Assembly: GCA_045605445.1 (NCBI GenBank)
Contig: JAZUPZ010000024.1
Coordinates: 1 to 64,000, forward strand
Reading direction: 5' to 3'
DNA: 64,000 nucleotides
Source: CAZMHL01 sp045605445
GTDB taxonomy: Bacteria; Bacillota; Clostridia; RGIG6154
Of the stretch, positions 24,842 through 33,633 are shown piece after piece. The notes under the pieces are model-generated. The model searched no databases. It was not told the origin of the DNA and saw nothing but the letters and a program-made list of their open reading frames with translations. The translations under genes and the position numbers were made by a program. The stretch's first letter is position 1. Every line of letters starts with the position of its first letter.

Positions 24842-25630
24842 TTATTTAGGTTGTTTGCCGATATAAGCAAGTATGCCTCCATCAACATAAAGAATATGAC
24901 CGTTAACTGCATTTGACGCATCCGATGCAAGGAACACAGCAGGTCCTGCAAGCTCTTCGGGCTTGAGCCATCTGCCTGCAGGGGTTTTTGAGATGATGAA
25001 TGAATCAAACGGATGTCTTGAGCCGTCAGGCTGTTTTTCGCGAAGGGGTGCAGTCTGAGGTGTTTCGATGTATCCCGGTCCGATACCGTTGCACTGAATG
25101 TTGTATTCACCGTATTCTGAACAGATGTTTTTTGTAAGCATTTTGAGACCGCCTTTTGCCGCAGCATATGCAGAAACAGTTTCTCTTCCCAGCTCGCTCA
25201 TCATTGAGCAGATGTTGATTATTTTTCCGTGACCTTTTTTAATCATTGACGGAATAACTGCTTTTGAAACGATGAAAGGAGCGTTAAGGTCAACATCGAT
25301 AACCTGTCTGAATTCTGCAGCTGTCATTTCGTGCATTGGAATTCTTTTGATTATGCCTGCGTTGTTAACTAAAATATCAATAACGCCAACTTCTTTTTCG
25401 ATTTTTGCAACCATTTCGTTTACAGCATCTTCATCTGTAACGTTACAAACGTAACCGTAAGCTTTGATTCCTGCTTCTTTATAAGCCTCAAGACCTTTGT
25501 CAACAAGCTCCTGATTAAGGTCGTTAAAAACGATTGTTGCGCCTGCTTCTGCAAGGCCTGATGCAATGGCAAAGCCAATGCCGTAAGAGCCGCCTGTAAC
25601 TAAGGCGATTTTACCATCTAATCTGAACAT
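24842..25630 (-). CDS. kduD: 2-keto-3-deoxygluconate/gluconate 5-dehydrogenase, SDR family (KduD/Ga5DH)
   Basis: 262-residue short-chain dehydrogenase. Seen: cofactor motif TGGSYGIG (TGxxxGIG), NNAGI, catalytic Ser in INICSMMS and YAAAK (YxxxK), and C-terminal DGGILAYIGKQP. It closely resembles streptococcal gluconate 5-dehydrogenase and KduD/DhuD proteins, which reduce 2,5-diketo-3-deoxygluconate to 2-keto-3-deoxygluconate. Lying 85 bp after KduI and upstream of GH88 on the same strand, the uronate role is most likely. Confidence 0.92.
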   Translation of the reverse strand: MFRLDGKIALVTGGSYGIGFAIASGLAEAGATIVFNDLNQELVDKGLEAYKEAGIKAYGYVCNVTDEDAVNEMVAKIEKEVGVIDILVNNAGIIKRIPMHEMTAAEFRQVIDVDLNAPFIVSKAVIPSMIKKGHGKIINICSMMSELGRETVSAYAAAKGGLKMLTKNICSEYGEYNIQCNGIGPGYIETPQTAPLREKQPDGSRHPFDSFIISKTPAGRWLKPEELAGPAVFLASDASNAVNGHILYVDGGILAYIGKQPK

Positions 25631-25715
25631 AGTTTATTCCTCCTGTTTGGAATTTTCCGCATCTTACCTCAAAAGGGCAATCTGCGAAAAATTTGTTTTT
25701 ATTTATTAAGCTGAA

Positions 25716-27341
25716 TTATCTTAAATCTCTTGTTTCAATATGATCCATATCAGTAAATTCCTGATTTTCGCCGCACATTGCCCAAATGAATGAATAAGCC
25801 TTTGTGCCAACGCCTGAGTGAATTGACCAGCTTGGTGAAATAACCGCTTCTTCGTTGTGCATAATAATGTGTCTTGTTTCATCAGGTTCACCCATCATAT
25901 GGAATACTGCATCGTTTTCACCCATATCAAGATAAAGATAAACTTCCATTCTTCTGTCATGAGTATGGCAGGGCATTGTGTTCCAGTTTGAGCCGGGTTC
26001 AAGCTGAGTAAGACCCATTGAAAGCTGACAGCTCTTCATTACTTCAGGATGAATGTACTGGTTTATAACTCTCTTGTTGCAGTCTTCAACACTTCCGCAG
26101 GGAACTTTCTTAGCCTTTGTGATATCAATTTTAACAATCGGATATTCTTTGTGAGCAGGGCATGATGAAATGTAGAATTTTGCAGGCTCGTTTTCATCAA
26201 CACTCTTGAAGGTAATATCTTTATTACCCATACCGATATAAATACCGTCTCTCGGGTTCATTTCATAGTCAACGCCGTCAACTGTGATAACACCTTTTCC
26301 GCCTATGTTGATACATCCCATTTCTCTTCTCTGAAGGAAATATTCTGCAGCAAGCTCTTTGCCTGCTTCAAGCTTTAATTCTCTCTTAACAGGCATCATA
26401 CCGCAGGTGATAATTCTGTCGATATGGCTGTAAACCATTCTGATGTTGTCCTTTGTGAAAAGGTCCTGGATTAAAAATTCTTCTCTTAATCTTTCTGTTG
26501 TGTAATGTTTAACGTCTCTTGAATTTGATGCATTTCTTACTTCCATTGTTTCAATCTCCTTTTTAATATAATTTCCGTAAACCTCAATCTGGCAAAGAGC
26601 CGCCCAGGAAAGGGGGTATGCCGCCTGTTTGAAGTTTGTTATGTGAATATAATCAGTTTTCTTTGGTTCGTCAAGCTTTACAATCTGTCCATCGGCTGTT
26701 TCTTCAAACTCGCCATGAACAAGGCTCTTGTCGGAAAACTCAATGTCAAAAGCTTTCCAGTATGTATCGTGAGGAAAATCTGCTCTTAAAAATACTTTGA
26801 ACTCGGAAACCTCAACTTCTGTTCCGAAATAAACGTAGTATTCAAGGTCTTCTCTTGCTCCTGCCGCCCAGGAAAGATAAGGATATTTTCCATGACCCAC
26901 GTTGTCGCAGACACCGTCGATTGCATTTCTTTCAAAGAATACCGGATCCTGTCTTGTTACGAAGTTAGCAGCGGCATGAGGAAAGCACTTGTCATAGAAT
27001 CTCTGGTCAAAAGCATTAAGTGCAATGTTTCTTTTGCCGTAAAACTCTTCTTCCTCAATTTCTGCAATATATATTTTGTGACTGTCGCCCTGAAAAGCTT
27101 CGGGATGATATCCGTCAAGCAGATTACCGAAAGGAATTTTATAGTTTATAACCTTATTTGGCACATAAACAATACTTTCTTTCAGATTTTCATCAAGCTG
27201 AAGCTTAACAAACTTTTCCGAAAGCTCTATGTACATAAAATCACCGGCTTCATAAACGCCTTCATAAACGGCATCTATTACCTCGCCCTCTGCACGGAAC
27301 TTAACCTTTTTGTCAGAGGACATTATACGAAGTTTTATCAT
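25716..27341 (-). CDS. kduI: 5-keto-4-deoxyuronate isomerase (KduI) fused to an N-terminal discoidin-like domain
   Basis: 541 residues, about twice the normal KduI length (about 276). Residues 266-541 form a complete KduI: MEVRNASNSRDVKHYTTERL start, metal-site CHTHDRRMEVY and the final HSGVGTKAYSFIWAM. Residues 1-265 are an extra module; about 95-258 (KYPYLSWAAGAREDLEYYVY ... CQIEVYG) looks like a galactose-binding/F5-8C-like fold. At the junction a perfect AAGGAG lies 9 bases before the in-frame ATG at 26546, so a stand-alone KduI may also be made. KduI isomerises 5-keto-4-deoxyuronate to 2,5-diketo-3-deoxygluconate, the step before KduD. Confidence 0.9.
   Translation of the reverse strand: MIKLRIMSSDKKVKFRAEGEVIDAVYEGVYEAGDFMYIELSEKFVKLQLDENLKESIVYVPNKVINYKIPFGNLLDGYHPEAFQGDSHKIYIAEIEEEEFYGKRNIALNAFDQRFYDKCFPHAAANFVTRQDPVFFERNAIDGVCDNVGHGKYPYLSWAAGAREDLEYYVYFGTEVEVSEFKVFLRADFPHDTYWKAFDIEFSDKSLVHGEFEETADGQIVKLDEPKKTDYIHITNFKQAAYPLSWAALCQIEVYGNYIKKEIETMEVRNASNSRDVKHYTTERLREEFLIQDLFTKDNIRMVYSHIDRIITCGMMPVKRELKLEAGKELAAEYFLQRREMGCINIGGKGVITVDGVDYEMNPRDGIYIGMGNKDITFKSVDENEPAKFYISSCPAHKEYPIVKIDITKAKKVPCGSVEDCNKRVINQYIHPEVMKSCQLSMGLTQLEPGSNWNTMPCHTHDRRMEVYLYLDMGENDAVFHMMGEPDETRHIIMHNEEAVISPSWSIHSGVGTKAYSFIWAMCGENQEFTDMDHIETRDLR
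26546..26561 (-). promoter_or_regulatory. Internal ribosome binding site within the kduI fusion
   Basis: Minus strand reads AAAAAGGAGATTGAAACAATG; the ATG (26544-26546) is Met266, exactly where ordinary KduI proteins begin. This suggests internal initiation giving a second, normal-sized product. Confidence 0.65.
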
Positions 27342-27522
27342 AGCAATTCACTTCCTTTCAAGTATATCATACTACAAACTGACAACAATTTCTTTGCATT
27401 TTTAACTTATTTATTGCAAATCTCACTTATTTTTGTGCAATTTATTCAATTATTTAAAAAAACGGGACGATGTAGCACCGCCCCTACGAATATGAATCAA
27501 GCTCTTTGATTTAAACTGAGCA

Positions 27523-27627
27523 AAAATTCGAGGAAAAATTGTTTGTATTGTGAATTTTGCCGAGCGGGCAGTACTTTGGTACTTCAGCGAGGCAAAAGGT
27601 GCAATACAGGCAATTTTAACCGAATTT
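27523..27627. repeat. Long palindrome with GTAC core
   Basis: Nested arms on one axis: AAATTCG/CGAATTT, AAAATTG/CAATTTT, TGTATTG/CAATACA, TTGCC/GGCAA and core AGTACtttgGTACT. About 105 bp long, ending at the stop codon of the HD gene. Member of the GTAC-core family. Confidence 0.7.
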
Positions 27628-28210
27628 ACTTTTTGCTGCCTTCAATAAAATACGTCGCCTCCATATCCGCAACAGAGGTTGCAAATGCCAACGGAAACAT
27701 TTCAAAGGATTTGCCAACGCTTAAGGTGTCCTGAGTATTGGCAAAGCCCATATGATATCTTATGGCAAAAGCTTCTTCCCTTGTAAGGCGCATAAAGCCC
27801 GATACAACGTAAACCGACTTTTCGCCGTGACCGTATGGAAGCGGATCGGAAAACTGATAATACGGAACCTTTTCCCATTCGCCTCTTTCGTTTTTGGCAT
27901 TTCTGTATTCAACGCTGTAGCAGCCTGCCTTGCAAACGTCGTGAAGAAGTCCTGCAATTGCAATTGACTCATCGGAATAATTCATATTATAAGCGCCTTT
28001 TGCTCTTTCTCTTGAAAGATAGTCAACAAGGCATTCGTAAACGTTTACACTGTGTTCAACAAGTCCGCCCTCGTAGGAGCCGTGAAATCTTGCCGATGCG
28101 GGAGCGGTCATAAAGTCGCTCTGGTTTGTTAAATATTCGAGTAGCTTGTCTGCTCCCTCTCTTTTTATATTCTGATTAAAGTAATAGATAAATTTTTCCT
28201 TTGCATCCAT
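27626..28210 (-). CDS. HD-domain protein
   Basis: 194 residues. Histidine and the HD doublet of the HD phosphohydrolase superfamily are present: GGLVEHSVNV (His), AGLLHDVCKAGCY (HD), YGHGEKSVY and YHMGFANT (later metal ligands). These enzymes hydrolyse nucleotides or phosphoesters in a metal-dependent way; this is a compact single-domain member and the substrate is unknown. The RBS before ATG 28210 (AAAGGGTGAATATAA) is acceptable. A GC-rich hairpin repeat lies 27 bp upstream. Confidence 0.8.
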   Translation of the reverse strand: MDAKEKFIYYFNQNIKREGADKLLEYLTNQSDFMTAPASARFHGSYEGGLVEHSVNVYECLVDYLSRERAKGAYNMNYSDESIAIAGLLHDVCKAGCYSVEYRNAKNERGEWEKVPYYQFSDPLPYGHGEKSVYVVSGFMRLTREEAFAIRYHMGFANTQDTLSVGKSFEMFPLAFATSVADMEATYFIEGSKK

Positions 28211-28236
28211 TTATATTCACCCTTTCAAATTTTATG

Positions 28237-28263
28237 GTAGGGGCGGACGCCTCTGTCCGCCCG
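28237..28263. repeat. GC-rich hairpin repeat, copy 1
   Basis: 27-bp sequence beginning GTAGGGGCGGACGCC with internal arms GGGCGGAC/GTCCGCCC. An identical copy lies at 43749-43775; a related, diverged form occurs near 27461-27490. Confidence 0.75.
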
Positions 28264-28305
28264 ATTTAATTTTATAATAAATTTTTTCGGTTGTAAATAT
28301 ATTTA

Positions 28306-28334
28306 TTGATTTTTCGTTCATTTTATAGTAAAAT
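28306..28334 (+). promoter_or_regulatory. Promoter of yhbY
   Basis: -35 TTGATT (28306-28311), 17-bp spacer, -10 TAAAAT (28329-28334), about 31 bp before the start codon. Confidence 0.65.
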
Positions 28335-28364
28335 GGTAGCAGTTAAAAAGATTGGAGAAATACT

Positions 28365-28655
28365 ATGACAGGTAAACAGAGAGCTTATTTAAGAGGACTT
28401 GCAAACAAGATTCCCGCAAAATATCAGATTGGCAAAAACGGAATTGACTATAATTTCTTATCACTTTTAAGGGACGCCCTTGAAAAAAACGAACTTATTA
28501 AAATTCACGTTCTTGAAAACTCAATGGAAGACCCCCGCTCCGCCTGCGGTCAGCTTTGCGAAACTTTAGAGGCTGAACCCGTTCAGGTTATCGGAAGCAA
28601 GTTCGTTATCTATAAAGAATCAAAGGAACATAAAACAATCAAATTACCGAAATAA
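28365..28655 (+). CDS. yhbY: YhbY-type RNA-binding protein (CRM domain)
   Basis: 96 residues that form one CRM (YhbY) domain: MTGKQRAYLRGLANKIPAKY at the start, QIGKNGI, the ALEKNELIKIHVLEN segment, and GSKFVIYKESKE near the end. Members bind pre-50S ribosomal particles and RNA. RBS TTGGAGAAA. It is followed by a strong terminator, so monocistronic. Confidence 0.93.
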   Translation: MTGKQRAYLRGLANKIPAKYQIGKNGIDYNFLSLLRDALEKNELIKIHVLENSMEDPRSACGQLCETLEAEPVQVIGSKFVIYKESKEHKTIKLPK

Positions 28656-28686
28656 TTTGATTGTTAGTTAGTAATTAAGAGAAAAT

Positions 28687-28717
28687 AAACAAACCCTGAA
28701 AATCTCAGGGTTTGTTT
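28687..28717 (+). terminator. Terminator of yhbY
   Basis: Arms AAACAAACCCTGA/TCAGGGTTTGTTT with a 5-base loop and T-rich tail. Confidence 0.9.
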
Positions 28718-28729
28718 TTATACAAAAAC

Positions 28730-28751
28730 AAAGTCGGCATAAGCCGACTTT
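28730..28751 (-). terminator. Hairpin after the HAD phosphatase gene
   Basis: Perfect arms AAAGTCGGC/GCCGACTTT with loop ATAA; on the minus strand followed by TTTGTTTTTG. Adjacent to the TTATTATTTATTA-rich tract seen also near 6.93 kb. Confidence 0.7.
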
Positions 28752-28777
28752 GAACCTTTTTTATTCTTTATTATTTA

Positions 28778-29437
28778 TTATTTATTCTTTAAAACCATTT
28801 CAAGCTCCGCAGGACTTGAAATGATTAAATCTGCTTTGTTCTCTTCAAGCTCTTTTTTATCACGAAAGCCCCAGAGAACGCCAACGGTAAAGCAATCTGC
28901 ATTTTTGCCCGTTTGCATATCTGTTGCGGTGTCGCCCACATAAACACATTCTTCGGGCAAAACATTAAATCCGTCAAGGATTTTTAAAAGCATTGCAGGG
29001 TCGGGTTTTCTCGGGTTGCCCTCCTGCTGCCCAAGAACAACATCAAAGAAGCCTTTTTCAAAAAAAGCATCAACCACAAAATCAACGGAAGACTGTGGCT
29101 TGTTTGAGAAAACGCCAAGCTTCACACCTTTTTCTTTAAGGCTTTTAAGCGTTTCCGCCATTCCCTTATAAAGGCTTGTTAAATAAAGCGGCTTTTCGTT
29201 GTAGCTTGTTAAATAAAAGTCAAGCATTTCCCTGTGAAGCTTCTCTTCAAACCTATCCTGTGCCCTTAAAACTCTTTCAATTAAAAGAGATGCACCCTCG
29301 CCCACAAAATACTTGTAATCTTCCACAGCAAAGGTTTTGAGCCCGTATTTTTCAAGGGTTGAATTTACATAATATGCAATTGTATTCAAGGTGTCCGCCA
29401 CCGTACCATCCAAATCAAAAACATAAGCTTTATACAA
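28778..29437 (-). CDS. HAD-superfamily phosphatase, phosphoglycolate phosphatase-like
   Basis: 219 residues. HAD motifs: I, FDLDGTVADT (catalytic Asp residues); II, GVFSNKP; III, GNPRKPDPAML (Lys); IV, YVGDTATDMQTG. With a helical cap inserted after motif I, it matches the Gph/PGP subclass (IA). Substrate might be phosphoglycolate or another small phosphoester. The start overlaps the Sel1 gene by 8 bases, suggesting co-translation. Confidence 0.88.
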   Translation of the reverse strand: MYKAYVFDLDGTVADTLNTIAYYVNSTLEKYGLKTFAVEDYKYFVGEGASLLIERVLRAQDRFEEKLHREMLDFYLTSYNEKPLYLTSLYKGMAETLKSLKEKGVKLGVFSNKPQSSVDFVVDAFFEKGFFDVVLGQQEGNPRKPDPAMLLKILDGFNVLPEECVYVGDTATDMQTGKNADCFTVGVLWGFRDKKELEENKADLIISSPAELEMVLKNK

Positions 29438-30920
29438 CGCTTATTCCTCCTTTTGTTATGTTGTAATCTCCGACAATTCTTGCAACCTCTTCGCCGTGAA
29501 AATAAAAAGATTTCGCATCCACATCATCAAAAAACACTCTGTCAGTTTTTTCAAAACCTTGGATTTCTTCGATATTTCTTACTGTAATCATAATACTGTC
29601 ACACATTCCGCAAAATCCGAATTCAGGAACATCCACAAGCATTTTAGGTTCAACGACTTCGTCACCGTACGGACACACACGGACAATTGCACGGTAATTA
29701 TCGTCGCTGATTTTTTTAAGCTTGAGTTCAAGCTTTCTTTTCTTTAAAAGCATGGGCTTGAACAACCATTCCAAAGTCCATAAATAAAGTTTTGATTTAG
29801 GCTCATCATAAGAACATTTTACATTTTCAATTTCTTTTTTTATGCTCTCGCAAACCTTTTTGTCGCCGTAAAAATTATGTTCTTTTATTCTAAGCTCTAT
29901 TGCATAGCAAGCCTGCAGATAAAACTTATACGCCGTTCTGCAGCTTCCCTCTTCTTTGTAAAAATTTCCAAGACGAAAGGCTATATCGGCAAACTTGCAG
30001 TCTGTATGACCATCCAGAAAATGCTCCAGATTCTGTTGGTATAACTCGCTTATAATATTAAATGCTGTTTCTTTGTTCTTTTTCACACCGTAGCCGTTAT
30101 TAAACATATCAGCGATTTTATATCGGGATTCGTATATTCCTCCTGCCGCTCCCACTGAAAAATAATAAAAAGCCTTGTCATATTCAGGAACGCCGTTATT
30201 ACATCTTCCGTAATAATAAATATATCCGAGTGTGTTTGCATACACAGGGCCGGGCTTAATCTCCATAAGCTTAAGCATACAGTCTCTTGCAACAAACCAG
30301 TTTTTTTCAAAAGCTCTCGAACCGTTTCCGTAACTGTCATAGCCTTTTATTCTTAAGGCTATCTCCTCGTTGTTTTCGCAAAGCTCATTTGTAAAATTTC
30401 TGTATAATTCAACTGTTTCGTCACTTCCATTTTCAATTCTGTCTTCCCAACTACTTAAAAATATGACTTTTTCTTTATAACTGAACTCTCGCTTTGTAAG
30501 CGGTTTTCCTTTGTTTTTATAATATCGCTCTATTACTTCCAGAATTTCGTCGACAGAGAAGTCTGCATCCTCATACTCGTAATTGCACTTTAACATATAC
30601 CACACATGGTCAAAAACAGAATATCTGTCCGGCAGACCTGCCATTCTTTCTTCGGTTGGCTCTTCGCAGTCAACGGCATTCCACACTTCAATGCAATCAT
30701 AAAATGTTACATTGAGAATTTCAAACCATTCTTTAATTTTATCCCGACCAACCTGGTCTTTTTTTATGTTTTTTAATGCTGTATGCAAATCTTCAAGCGT
30801 AATCTGATACTGTTCTGCCCATAAGCTTACATTTTCGCCTTTTTCAAGGGATTCCGGGGTAAGCTCAAATCTGCAGAATTGTTTTAATTCTTCAGCGGAA
30901 AGTGTTATTAAATCATCCAT
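29430..30920 (-). CDS. Sel1-like repeat protein
   Basis: 496 residues, start ATG 30920 (MDDLITLSAEELKQFCRF) with GAGGTG upstream. No signal peptide. A region around residues 220-300 (NTLGYIYYYGRCNNGVPEYD, then KAFYYFSVGAAGGIYESRYK and IADMFNNGYGVKKNKETAF) shows Sel1-type alpha-helical repeats, and FRLGNFYKEEGSCRTAYKFY continues the pattern. The C-terminal part carries DEVVEPKMLVDVPEFGFCGM and two cysteines. Such proteins are protein-interaction scaffolds; the partner is unknown. Overlaps the HAD gene. Confidence 0.75.
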   Translation of the reverse strand: MDDLITLSAEELKQFCRFELTPESLEKGENVSLWAEQYQITLEDLHTALKNIKKDQVGRDKIKEWFEILNVTFYDCIEVWNAVDCEEPTEERMAGLPDRYSVFDHVWYMLKCNYEYEDADFSVDEILEVIERYYKNKGKPLTKREFSYKEKVIFLSSWEDRIENGSDETVELYRNFTNELCENNEEIALRIKGYDSYGNGSRAFEKNWFVARDCMLKLMEIKPGPVYANTLGYIYYYGRCNNGVPEYDKAFYYFSVGAAGGIYESRYKIADMFNNGYGVKKNKETAFNIISELYQQNLEHFLDGHTDCKFADIAFRLGNFYKEEGSCRTAYKFYLQACYAIELRIKEHNFYGDKKVCESIKKEIENVKCSYDEPKSKLYLWTLEWLFKPMLLKKRKLELKLKKISDDNYRAIVRVCPYGDEVVEPKMLVDVPEFGFCGMCDSIMITVRNIEEIQGFEKTDRVFFDDVDAKSFYFHGEEVARIVGDYNITKGGISVV

Positions 30921-31020
30921 CAATTTACACCTCGTATGTTTCACTCTTCTGTCGGAAGTTCTATATATTCTGAATACAACCATTTTAACACTAAAAAATG
31001 AAAATAGCAATACAGACACA

Positions 31021-31276
31021 AAAAGCAGACCGTATGTGTTGTATCCTTAGGGATACAACACCGATGTTTGCAACAAGTTGCAAATGAAGCACGCTTCGCG
31101 TATGATGTTTGTTCTTACGAACAAATGAAGTATTTGTTAAACAAATATTATGGAAAAAAGTTGTCTTTTCAGACAACTTTTTATCATTAACTTCGCTGCG
31201 TAGCAACTTACCTCGTGCGAAGCACGAACATAATTGAGGTTATCCTTTAGGAGAACCACTTTAACGGTCTGCTTTT
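31021..31276. repeat. Hairpin-array element with 13-bp terminal inverted repeats
   Basis: Bounded by AAAAGCAGACCGT (31021-31033) and ACGGTCTGCTTTT (31264-31276). Inside are successive hairpins: GTTGTATCC/GGATACAAC, TTTGCAAC/GTTGCAAA, ACGC/GCGT, TTTGTTC/GAACAAA, TATTTGT/ACAAATA, AAAGTTGTC/GACAACTTT, TCGTGC/GCACGA and GGTTaTCCT/AGGAgAACC, several separated by TGAAG or ATGATG. No gene fits here. Confidence 0.75.
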
Positions 31277-31278
31277 TA

Positions 31279-32643
31279 TTATACTGTATGTAATTTTTTC
31301 TCTGCGTGTCTTCTTACGAACAGATAAAGGACTGACTGCATTAAGAAGGTTCCGAGCCAGGATACGGGGAAGCACCAAAAAAGGGATTCAAAGGTTCCTA
31401 TTGCTTTAAACACCGTAAAAATCCACACAATTCTTATTCCGCATACACCAAGGATTGAAAAAATCATTGCCGAGGTTGCATATCTCATACCTCTTACTGC
31501 GCCGTTCATAATTTCCATAAATCCGCAAAGGCCGTAAAAAGTTCCTACAAGTCCCAGTCTTATAACCCCCATTCTTAAAGCCTCGGGGTTGCCCGGAGTA
31601 TAAATTCCGATTAAAAACTCTGATGCAAAAACTGTTAAAAGCACAAATACAATGGAAATGATCGTCATATCTATCAGGCTGTATTTTACTGTTTTGCTTA
31701 TTCTGTCAAACTTCTTTGCACCCATATTCTGGCTCACAAAAGCAGTTGTAGTCTGGGACATTGAATGAAGAATTGCATAGTAAAAACCGCCTATATTATT
31801 TGAAGCACTGCTTCCTGCAATTGCCGCAGTACCAAAGGTATTTACCGATGACTGAACAAGAATGTTTGACAGTGAAAATACCATACTCTGAAGCCCCGAA
31901 GGAACACCGATTCTGACTATATCAATAAGTGATCTTTTATGTATATGAAGCTTTTTAAGTTCAAGCTTTGCATTGTCGGTTTCTCTGCAGAGAAGGTAAA
32001 TTACGACAACCGCCGAGAAAAGCTGTGAAATTGAGGTTGCTGCAGCAACACCGTCTGCCGCCATTTTGAATTTAAGTACAAATATAAGATTAAGTCCTAC
32101 ATTTATAAGTCCCGCAATAAGGGAAATGTAGAGAGGTCTTTTGGTATCACCCTTTGCTCTTAAAATTGCTATACCGAATGTATAAATAAGTGCAGGGCAT
32201 TTGCCTAAAAAGATTATCTGCATATAGATTTTTGCCTGAGGCATAACATCATCGGGAACGCCGATTAATTTAAGAAGAAATTCTGCAAAAACAAAACCGA
32301 AAACTGCAACAAAAATTCCGCCGATTATACTCAAAAGAACTGCGGTGTGAAGAGTTTTTTTGATTCTGTCATTATCCTTTGAGCCGAGAGCATTACCCAT
32401 TACAACGCTTACACCCATGGAAAGTCCTAAAAACAGATTAAGAACAAAGGTTATAAGAGAACCGCATGTTCCTACTCCCGCCAAAGCCTCCTGACCGGCG
32501 TATCTGCCAACAACAATAACGTCTGCGGCGTTATAAAACTGCTGAAAAAAGCCTGTTAAGATAAAAGGGAAGGCATATCTGATTATATTAACAAACAGAG
32601 GACCTTCGCACATCTGAACATTTCTCGTTTTACTGATCACCAC
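31279..32643 (-). CDS. MATE-family efflux transporter
   Basis: 454 residues with 12 transmembrane helices in two six-helix halves. Family traits: PFILTGFFQQFYNAADVIVV near the N-terminus, GQEALAGVGTCGSLITFVLN, and the C-half SMSQTTTAFVSQNMGAKKFD. MATE pumps export cationic drugs and metabolites using Na+ or H+. Translation probably starts with GTG at 32643 after AAGGGG. It is divergent from an AraC regulator 160 bp away, which may control it. The hairpin-array element lies just after its stop codon. Confidence 0.9.
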   Translation of the reverse strand: MVISKTRNVQMCEGPLFVNIIRYAFPFILTGFFQQFYNAADVIVVGRYAGQEALAGVGTCGSLITFVLNLFLGLSMGVSVVMGNALGSKDNDRIKKTLHTAVLLSIIGGIFVAVFGFVFAEFLLKLIGVPDDVMPQAKIYMQIIFLGKCPALIYTFGIAILRAKGDTKRPLYISLIAGLINVGLNLIFVLKFKMAADGVAAATSISQLFSAVVVIYLLCRETDNAKLELKKLHIHKRSLIDIVRIGVPSGLQSMVFSLSNILVQSSVNTFGTAAIAGSSASNNIGGFYYAILHSMSQTTTAFVSQNMGAKKFDRISKTVKYSLIDMTIISIVFVLLTVFASEFLIGIYTPGNPEALRMGVIRLGLVGTFYGLCGFMEIMNGAVRGMRYATSAMIFSILGVCGIRIVWIFTVFKAIGTFESLFWCFPVSWLGTFLMQSVLYLFVRRHAEKKLHTV

Positions 32644-32803
32644 TTCAACCCCTTAAATCATTCTACACTCATTATAGAAACCAACAGATGAAAAGTAAAT
32701 GTATTTAAACGAACTATATGGAATTTTCCGAACAATATTGTTGATTTTATTACTCTTATATGCTAAACTGTTTTCAGAAAACTCAAAAAGGAGTTTGAAA
32801 ATT

Positions 32804-33559
32804 ATGTTTGACAATATGGAAAATATAAAACTTATTTCTTATTCAAAGGGAACTGCCTCTCAGAGCTCGAAGGTTGAAAACAGAAAAACACATCTTTTCC
32901 TTTTCAGAACCTCGGGAACAACCTGCCTTACAGCAGAGGGAGAAAGCTATGTGCTCAACTCCGGTGAAATGCTTTATATTCCAAAAGGACTTTCTTATGA
33001 ATCGGGAAAAATTTCAGAAGAAGATTGTGAATACACCGCCGTTGTTTTCGATGCAGACATTGAAATCACAAAGCCGAAAAAATATTTAACCAAAGACATC
33101 CCCGAAGGCGAATTTATATGCAGTCACCTGCCCGATATGTGGAAGCTTGGTACAACTGCCGATAAACTTAAATGTATTTCAATGTTTTACGGCATTTTGT
33201 CACACATTTCAAATATTGAAAACTCGGCATACTCAGAAAAATCAAAATTTGAAATTATTGAGCCTGCCATAAAATATCTTAATAAAAATATTTTTAAAAC
33301 CACCTTTAAGGTGGACTCGCTTCCTGCAATCTGCGGAATTTCGGACACTTATTTCAGAAAAATATTCATTGCAAAATACGGAACAACTCCGCAAAAATAC
33401 GTTGTTTCAAAACGCCTTTCCCACGCAAGAACCATTATTGACATAGGCCATATTAAATCCGTCTCAAAGCTTGCTCTTACGGTAGGCTATAAAGACCCAC
33501 TGTATTTTTCCAAAGCCTTTAAGAAAAAATACGGCATCTCCCCATCAGAGGCAAACTAA
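32804..33559 (+). CDS. AraC-family transcriptional regulator
   Basis: 251 residues from ATG 32804 (AAGGAG ten bases upstream). N-terminal cupin-like sensing domain (about residues 10-110, with LNSGEMLYIPKGLSYESG) and a C-terminal pair of HTH motifs (about 155-250): FKVDSLPAICGISDTYFRKI and SVSKLALTVGYKDPLYFSKA with FKKKYGISPSE. Divergent from the MATE pump gene. A strong hairpin terminator follows. Confidence 0.9.
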   Translation: MFDNMENIKLISYSKGTASQSSKVENRKTHLFLFRTSGTTCLTAEGESYVLNSGEMLYIPKGLSYESGKISEEDCEYTAVVFDADIEITKPKKYLTKDIPEGEFICSHLPDMWKLGTTADKLKCISMFYGILSHISNIENSAYSEKSKFEIIEPAIKYLNKNIFKTTFKVDSLPAICGISDTYFRKIFIAKYGTTPQKYVVSKRLSHARTIIDIGHIKSVSKLALTVGYKDPLYFSKAFKKKYGISPSEAN

Positions 33560-33600
33560 AAACTGCACCCGCGCCGAGTTTTTCGGTACGGGTGCAGTTT
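33560..33600 (+). terminator. Terminator after the AraC gene
   Basis: Arms AAACTGCACCCG/CGGGTGCAGTTT around a 17-base loop, followed by ATTG; no long T-run on the plus strand, but the stem is long and GC-rich. Confidence 0.65.
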
Positions 33601-33633
33601 ATTGTCACAAGTGAATTTCATCAGTTACCAATT

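Noticed and set aside
27461..27490. Third copy of the 27-bp GC-rich hairpin
   Set aside because: Shares TAGGGGCGG and a hairpin shape in reverse orientation but the rest differs, so it is counted only as a relative.
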